DNA of 64,000 nucleotides from assembly GCF_963678975.1 (NCBI RefSeq), contig NC_089281.1, forward strand, positions 10,503,277 to 10,567,276. Reading direction: 5' to 3'. Position 1 is the stretch's first letter; the number at the start of each line of letters is the position of its first letter. Under the pieces are notes generated by a model, which was given only the letters and a program-made list of their open reading frames with translations, was not told where the DNA came from and did no database searches. Positions 59,592-64,000 of the stretch are shown here, piece by piece. The position numbers were made by a program, and so were the translations under genes. This DNA comes from Dysidea avara. Lineage: Eukaryota; Porifera; Demospongiae; Dictyoceratida; Dysideidae.

Positions 59592-59870
59592 TTAACAAGG
59601 AAGGAAGTAGTATATACTACCTCCACTTCTCATTAATGCATTCCAGGCATTCTTAGAAATCATTTGATTTCTTTGATGAAACTGTGTGATCTCCTCTGCT
59701 TTAATATAGTGATACTTCAAAGGATCGATAGTGGGTTTTAATTTTGTAAAGTGAGCCAAGCATAGATAACCTGTGGGCTTGGAGAAGAAGATTGTTCGTT
59801 GTTTTACTGGATGAAGAAGGTCACAGGTTAGTTTACATTGCACAGCAATGTCCAGGTACTAAGTGTAGTG
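59592..59870 (-). CDS. Unrecognised possible exon
   Basis: A minus-strand ORF with coding-like composition: YLDIAVQCKLTCDLL, KQRTIFFSKPTGYLCLAHF, KPTIDPLKYHYIKAEEIT, NAWNALMRSG. A possible acceptor (ACACTTAG) sits at about 59861 and a possible donor (GGAG then GTAGTA) near 59615. I recognise no family. The adjacent sequence near 59880-59960 is partly repeated at 60520-60580, so it could be repeat-derived. Confidence 0.25.
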
Positions 59871-60009
59871 CTTTTAATTTATTTGGCCATTAGTGTAAAC
59901 ATATTTACTACTTTAGTTTATTGATAGATAGTAAAGTAAGTACTTTAGTGTACCTTTATAATGCTGTTTTGACACCTGGCATGATGTTACACACGTATAG
60001 TGAGAGAGG

Positions 60010-60460
60010 AAGGGTCTGGTCACTCTAGTATTACGGAGTTCTAACAATGGAATGTAATTAAACTATGATGTCACAATAATGGCAGCAAGAATGGTATGTC
60101 TAACAGTCACACAAAGTAAGTAGTTCACGAAATAGATTAATGAACGACCGCTAACGTAACTGAGATTCTTTCTATAGCTTTATGAGTACATCAATTCTAA
60201 CTACAAGGCTCTTTCACTACCTCCATCTTTTGTTCTTTCAAATTGGCGACTACAAGCAACCTCAATCATATTGCATCTTCACAAAACTTTGTGACAAACT
60301 CTTTCACACATTACATAAATCTGTATTATCTATGGTAACTACAAAACAAATGTTACAAATATTTAGTAATTACCAACAACGCAATCTGATTGGTTGTGAC
60401 CTGTTTTCGGTAGCATGCTACAAATTTTGAATGCTAGAGTGACCAGACCCTTACTCTATG
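60010..60460. mobile_element. Element with AGGGTCTGGTCACTCTAG inverted ends
   Basis: AGGGTCTGGTCACTCTAGTA at about 60011 and CTAGAGTGACCAGACCCT ending near 60452. Sequence flanking both sides (GTTTATTGATAGATAGTAAAG, AGTACTTTAGTGTAC; and GTTTATTCATGGCTAGTATAG, AGTACTTTAGTGTAC) is similar, so the flank itself is repeated. The 82-residue ORF inside has no recognised domain. Confidence 0.55.
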
Positions 60461-60809
60461 CGAAGGGGTGTGGGTGCTGCCAGACTAGGCCATTATAGCA
60501 TGTAACATATTCACTAGCTGTTTTAGTTTATTCATGGCTAGTATAGTAAGTACTTTAGTGTACTTTTAAGTTTCATTATGAGCTGCTCAGCTCGCATTTG
60601 GGCTTTCTGTGTTTAATTGTGTACCCACAATCAAAGCAATCTGCATGCTTGTGTTGATGCACTTACATTTGGCCTCTCAGCAGCGCTTTGTCATTGCTCT
60701 TACGATTTTATCCACCAACGAAATTCACATGATCACATATAAATACACTCGCGAAACATTCCTACAGTTTCCCACACTTGCAGGTGAGTCACCCAAGTGG
60801 AATATATTA

Positions 60810-60924
60810 GTTGTAACATGGGCACTTGTGATTTGCCTGAAATATACGTACTTGCACTTGGGTCCTGCGGACCCTCATGCTGGTGCATATATTTCAGGCA
60901 AATCACTTGTGCCCATGTTACAAC
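60810..60924. mobile_element. Hairpin MITE, GCCCATGTTACAAC family
   Basis: GTTGTAACATGGGCACTTGT left, exact reverse complement right, with GATTTGCCTGAAATATA against TATATTTCAGGCAAATC; nearly perfect 45-nt arms around GGGTCCTGCGGACCC. The most perfect of the three copies. Confidence 0.85.
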
Positions 60925-63083
60925 TACCGTAAATCGGGAAAATTTTGTTCGAGATAATTTTGTTATAAAATATATTTGATGTGTTATATTTTCACAGGCA
61001 GCCCAAGCCACAAAAATATTTTACACCAGTAAATTTTTCTGTACAGCAAAGTTAAACATGGCTTGATACTTATTGATGCTGTATATATGTTCAACACACT
61101 GTTGGGCTTAGAAGCTAGCACCATAGTAATCACTATGCATTTTGTGTGCCAGAAATGAGTGTACAAGATACAATAAAAGTTGATATACAGGTAGCTGTTG
61201 TACATGATGAACATGCAATTGTGATTGATGCCCAGCTATGATGGAACCTCGACCACTAGATATTATAATTATATTAAATTTGCAGCTATAATGGCATGCA
61301 AACTTATTCTGGCAGATATTGGAACCCTGACAGTAGGCCACTATCCATGACAGTCTTTTTCTCCAACAGCGTAGCTACTCATTCCTCAAGTGTTAGAAGA
61401 ATAATAAGAAATGCGGTTAAAATTACATCATAAATAATAATGAATAAATAATAAATAATGTTTGAGAAAACTACAAGGCCTAAGGCTTTGCACTCACCAG
61501 GAATAGAATTCATGTTGAACAAAGAGACAATCGTATAATGGGTGGGTGTTTTCATGGAGGTGATAGAAATGGTACGATGATTCTATTTAATGCTGATCAC
61601 ATGACCTGTGCTCCATTGTGGGTACGTGTTCGCTTTGCTCATCGATCAGAGATCCTAGAGAGATGACGGGTGGAAAGCAGATGTACAACGGGTTACTGTT
61701 AATTAATTAGGTCACACATGTTTTATCAGAGCCGGTTGTTTACAGGTGACATATTAAACACTGCTAATGGTGGGTTTCATCAGCGTGTTGGAGAAATGGT
61801 GCTTGCAAGATAGCTAATGTAAGGAGGCTGGAAGTAAGTTATAAAATACTGTACAATCGAGATACTCTAATAGAGCAGTTACTTTAGCGCACACATTTTT
61901 AATTACCGTGTTTGGTTAGCTACCTTATAGTTCTACAAGAAATTAAATCACTAAAATAGTTAAGTTGTGTGTGTTCATCTTGCAGACGTGTTTAGATTGA
62001 ATATACTCTAATAGAGCAGTCACATACCCTAATATAGCAGTCAGTTTCTAACTTTTCATTCTGTTGTAGTAGTCACATCTACAGTTAATTACCAACTTAG
62101 AAAACCATGCTGATGCCATGCAATTACACAATACTGTTATATGACTGGTGTTTATATTGCACCACTGGGAGTAGCTTATTCTCCTGACCACAGTGTGCTA
62201 GCTACATAGTATATTCCTTGCCCTGTTGTTAGTTTGTCCTGTTTGTACATGTACTTGGTTGTATGTGACCCAGTCCTAGTAATAATAAAAATAAAGTGTG
62301 TGGACGGTTCAACCTCCAAAAAGTATTTTGCAAGTAGAAAATATTCAAGAGCAGAAATATTTCGTGTAATTTATTATCGTTGGTCGAGGCAACAACTAAA
62401 TATTCTTACTGTCAAATATTTCCTGATCTACAGTACAACATATATTATATAGCTAATCATGAATAAATAATATCCTTGAAGCGTATGCTAATCCACCTGC
62501 ACTGCACTGTGGCAGAACTGGTAATTCTTTTTTATAGTGTCCAGTCTCTTGATAACACAGATTAAAAGTACCACCAGGCTACGTTTGCAATGCAGCCTGA
62601 CTAGTCACTTGCCTGGGCTACATTCAGATGTAGCCTGGCTGTGACTTTTATTTATATTTGCTTTATTTTTGTGGCATTTGACATTATAATCTGATCTATG
62701 TAATAACTGGCGTTAGTTACTATGAAAGGCAAAATGAGTGGCAAGAGGTTAGCTAGTTACTTTAGGTAGATGCGGTGGAGTGAAGCCACATGGTGTGTTA
62801 TAATAACTTAGCCATACACTAAATGCTGTTCATATCATTGTAATGAATGCTATTTTGTATATCACTAATTACCTTACCTGCTTGCCATACCCATGATGCT
62901 TTCTTTCCATACTCAATCAAAAATAATGCCATAGTTGTGTGTGCTTAAAAACTGGCATGATACTACTAATGACTACTTGCTGAGTTTGATAATCGAAAAC
63001 CAATATATGTAAGATGATGTAGTATGTCCTGGACTCTTAGCAGAAGCTGACGATTTAGCTTGCTACAAATGTGCTACATATTA
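60925..63083. other. Intergenic, no gene recognised
   Basis: Two minus-strand CTCTATTAGAG motif loci at 61855-61884 and 61993-62043 (doubled), and a small ATGTAGCC palindrome at 62600-62645. ORFs of 60-80 residues show no recognisable domain. Confidence 0.35.
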
Positions 63084-63173
63084 GCTGTAACACAGGGCAC
63101 CTGGGCTTTTTGCCTGATATGTATCTTGACAGCCCAAGGGCCACAGGCAAAGCCCTCGTGCCCATGTTACAAC
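63084..63173. mobile_element. Hairpin MITE, GCCCATGTTACAAC family
   Basis: GCTGTAACACAGGGCACCTGG left and GCCCTCGTGCCCATGTTACAAC right; central GGGCTTTTTGCCTGATATGT keeps the family core. The left flank TACATATTAGCTGTA is the same as that of the copy at 32690, which may mark the element's true left end. Confidence 0.7.
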
Positions 63174-63639
63174 TTCATGATACTGGCCTGTACAAACTTG
63201 TATGTTTATATATCAAGACTCACGGTAATGAGTCACGCGGCCAAAAAACTACAAAGCGCACACCCATATAAAAGACGCGTGCTACTACTGTGAGTTATTT
63301 ACGTGTAGGGATGGTTTTGCAATGTTAGCCCTGGATTATGCAACATCTCTCAATAGGCTTGTATTGCGTTACGTGTTTAAAAAATCTTTGGGAGTCGTTA
63401 TAGTCTTACGACCTCACTAAAATAAAAAATAGGTGTATTTACACAGATTTCACTTTATTTCTCTACCTTATGTTGCATCTAGCGTCACGTTATACCAGTC
63501 AACATACCCGTGTTTGTACAGTCCATCTAGCACTGCCATTATCTAATTCTGGTTTGTCCATATGCGTATTTTCTTTGATAAAACCTCTAATCCCTACAAT
63601 AACTTTTAAAGACACGATGTGGACACAAGCCCCAATGTC

Positions 63640-63860
63640 TGATAAACAAGTTGTGAAAGCGTGCAGAACCGTAAGTTCCCTAGGGATGGCATTTTAAGCA
63701 GAAATCTTTTAGATTCCATTTAGTGCCACGCCCCATGCAAGCGTTTATAATCGCCTGATGTCTTATAAACAAGGCGTGAAGAGCATTCATAATTTCCAGA
63801 TGCCTTATAAACAAGGTGTAATGAACAAAGTCACTAGGGAAGGTGTTTTAAGCATAATCT
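63640..63860 (+). repeat. Three diverged tandem copies of a CTTATAAACAAGG motif
   Basis: ATGTCTGATAAACAAGTTGTG, ATGTCTTATAAACAAGGCGTG and ATGCCTTATAAACAAGGTGT at about 63635, 63758 and 63800, with CCCTAGGGATGGCATTTTAAGCA and ACTAGGGAAGGTGTTTTAAGCA also paired. Origin unknown. Confidence 0.5.
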
Positions 63861-64000
63861 TCAATTTCTCTATTTAATTTTTAATAGATTAACCACAAAG
63901 GTCAAGGTGAATACAAAACTGAGGCAACAAACCTATAGGGGTTACCACCTCTATGTAGTGTGTACCATGGAGCTTGTGTTGTGGCTTTCATTAACCATTA

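Overview
This window looks like nuclear DNA from an early-branching metazoan, most likely a demosponge. This is inferred from content: genes are split into small exons with GT-AG introns (one only 56 nt long), the background is AT-rich, and the genes include a Death-NACHT-LRR receptor, an i-type (destabilase) lysozyme and animal-type Ku70 and SMIM12. There are no operons and no bacterial gene structure. The abundance of foldback elements, hAT/pogo/piggyBac-like MITEs, tRNA-derived SINE heads and degenerate non-LTR retrotransposons shows a repeat-rich genome. I could not run a database search, so the species is unknown.

Layout. 1-4272 (minus): N-terminal half of Ku70 (XRCC6), ten exons recoverable by hand, running off the left edge, with large MITE and foldback insertions in its introns. 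4273-8075: intergenic, with a broken duplicate of the next gene near 7.05 kb. 8076-8264 (plus): SMIM12-like small membrane protein. 8.5-21 kb: repeat field (two non-LTR retrotransposon remnants, SINE heads, several MITEs, a textbook hAT MITE with 8-bp target duplication). 21175-24961 (plus): NLR innate immune receptor (Death domain exon plus a large NACHT-LRR exon). 25-27 kb: MITEs. 27163-36408 (minus): about ten-exon gene for a signal peptide-ankyrin-JmjC protein. 36.4-41 kb: (TG)n, a pogo-like MITE and other repeats. 41051-48503 (plus): seven-exon gene in which an i-type lysozyme is joined through a Cys-rich module to a von Willebrand A domain and two further domains; all six introns are phase 1. 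51.4-52.8 kb (minus): frameshifted non-LTR retrotransposon. 53082-53364 (plus): first exon of a second lysozyme gene whose remaining exons are not visible. 53.4-64 kb: mostly repeats, including a 437-bp perfect CAGG tetranucleotide array.

Functional theme: three of the genes (NLR, lysozyme-vWA chimera, second lysozyme) fit innate immunity or handling of bacteria, but nothing in the sequence shows they are co-regulated. The lysozyme-vWA fusion and the ER/secretory ankyrin-JmjC protein are the least conventional architectures. At the DNA level, the most striking signal is a short motif centred on CTCTATTAGAG, often doubled, which recurs at about 18 loci on both strands inside several otherwise unrelated repeat types.
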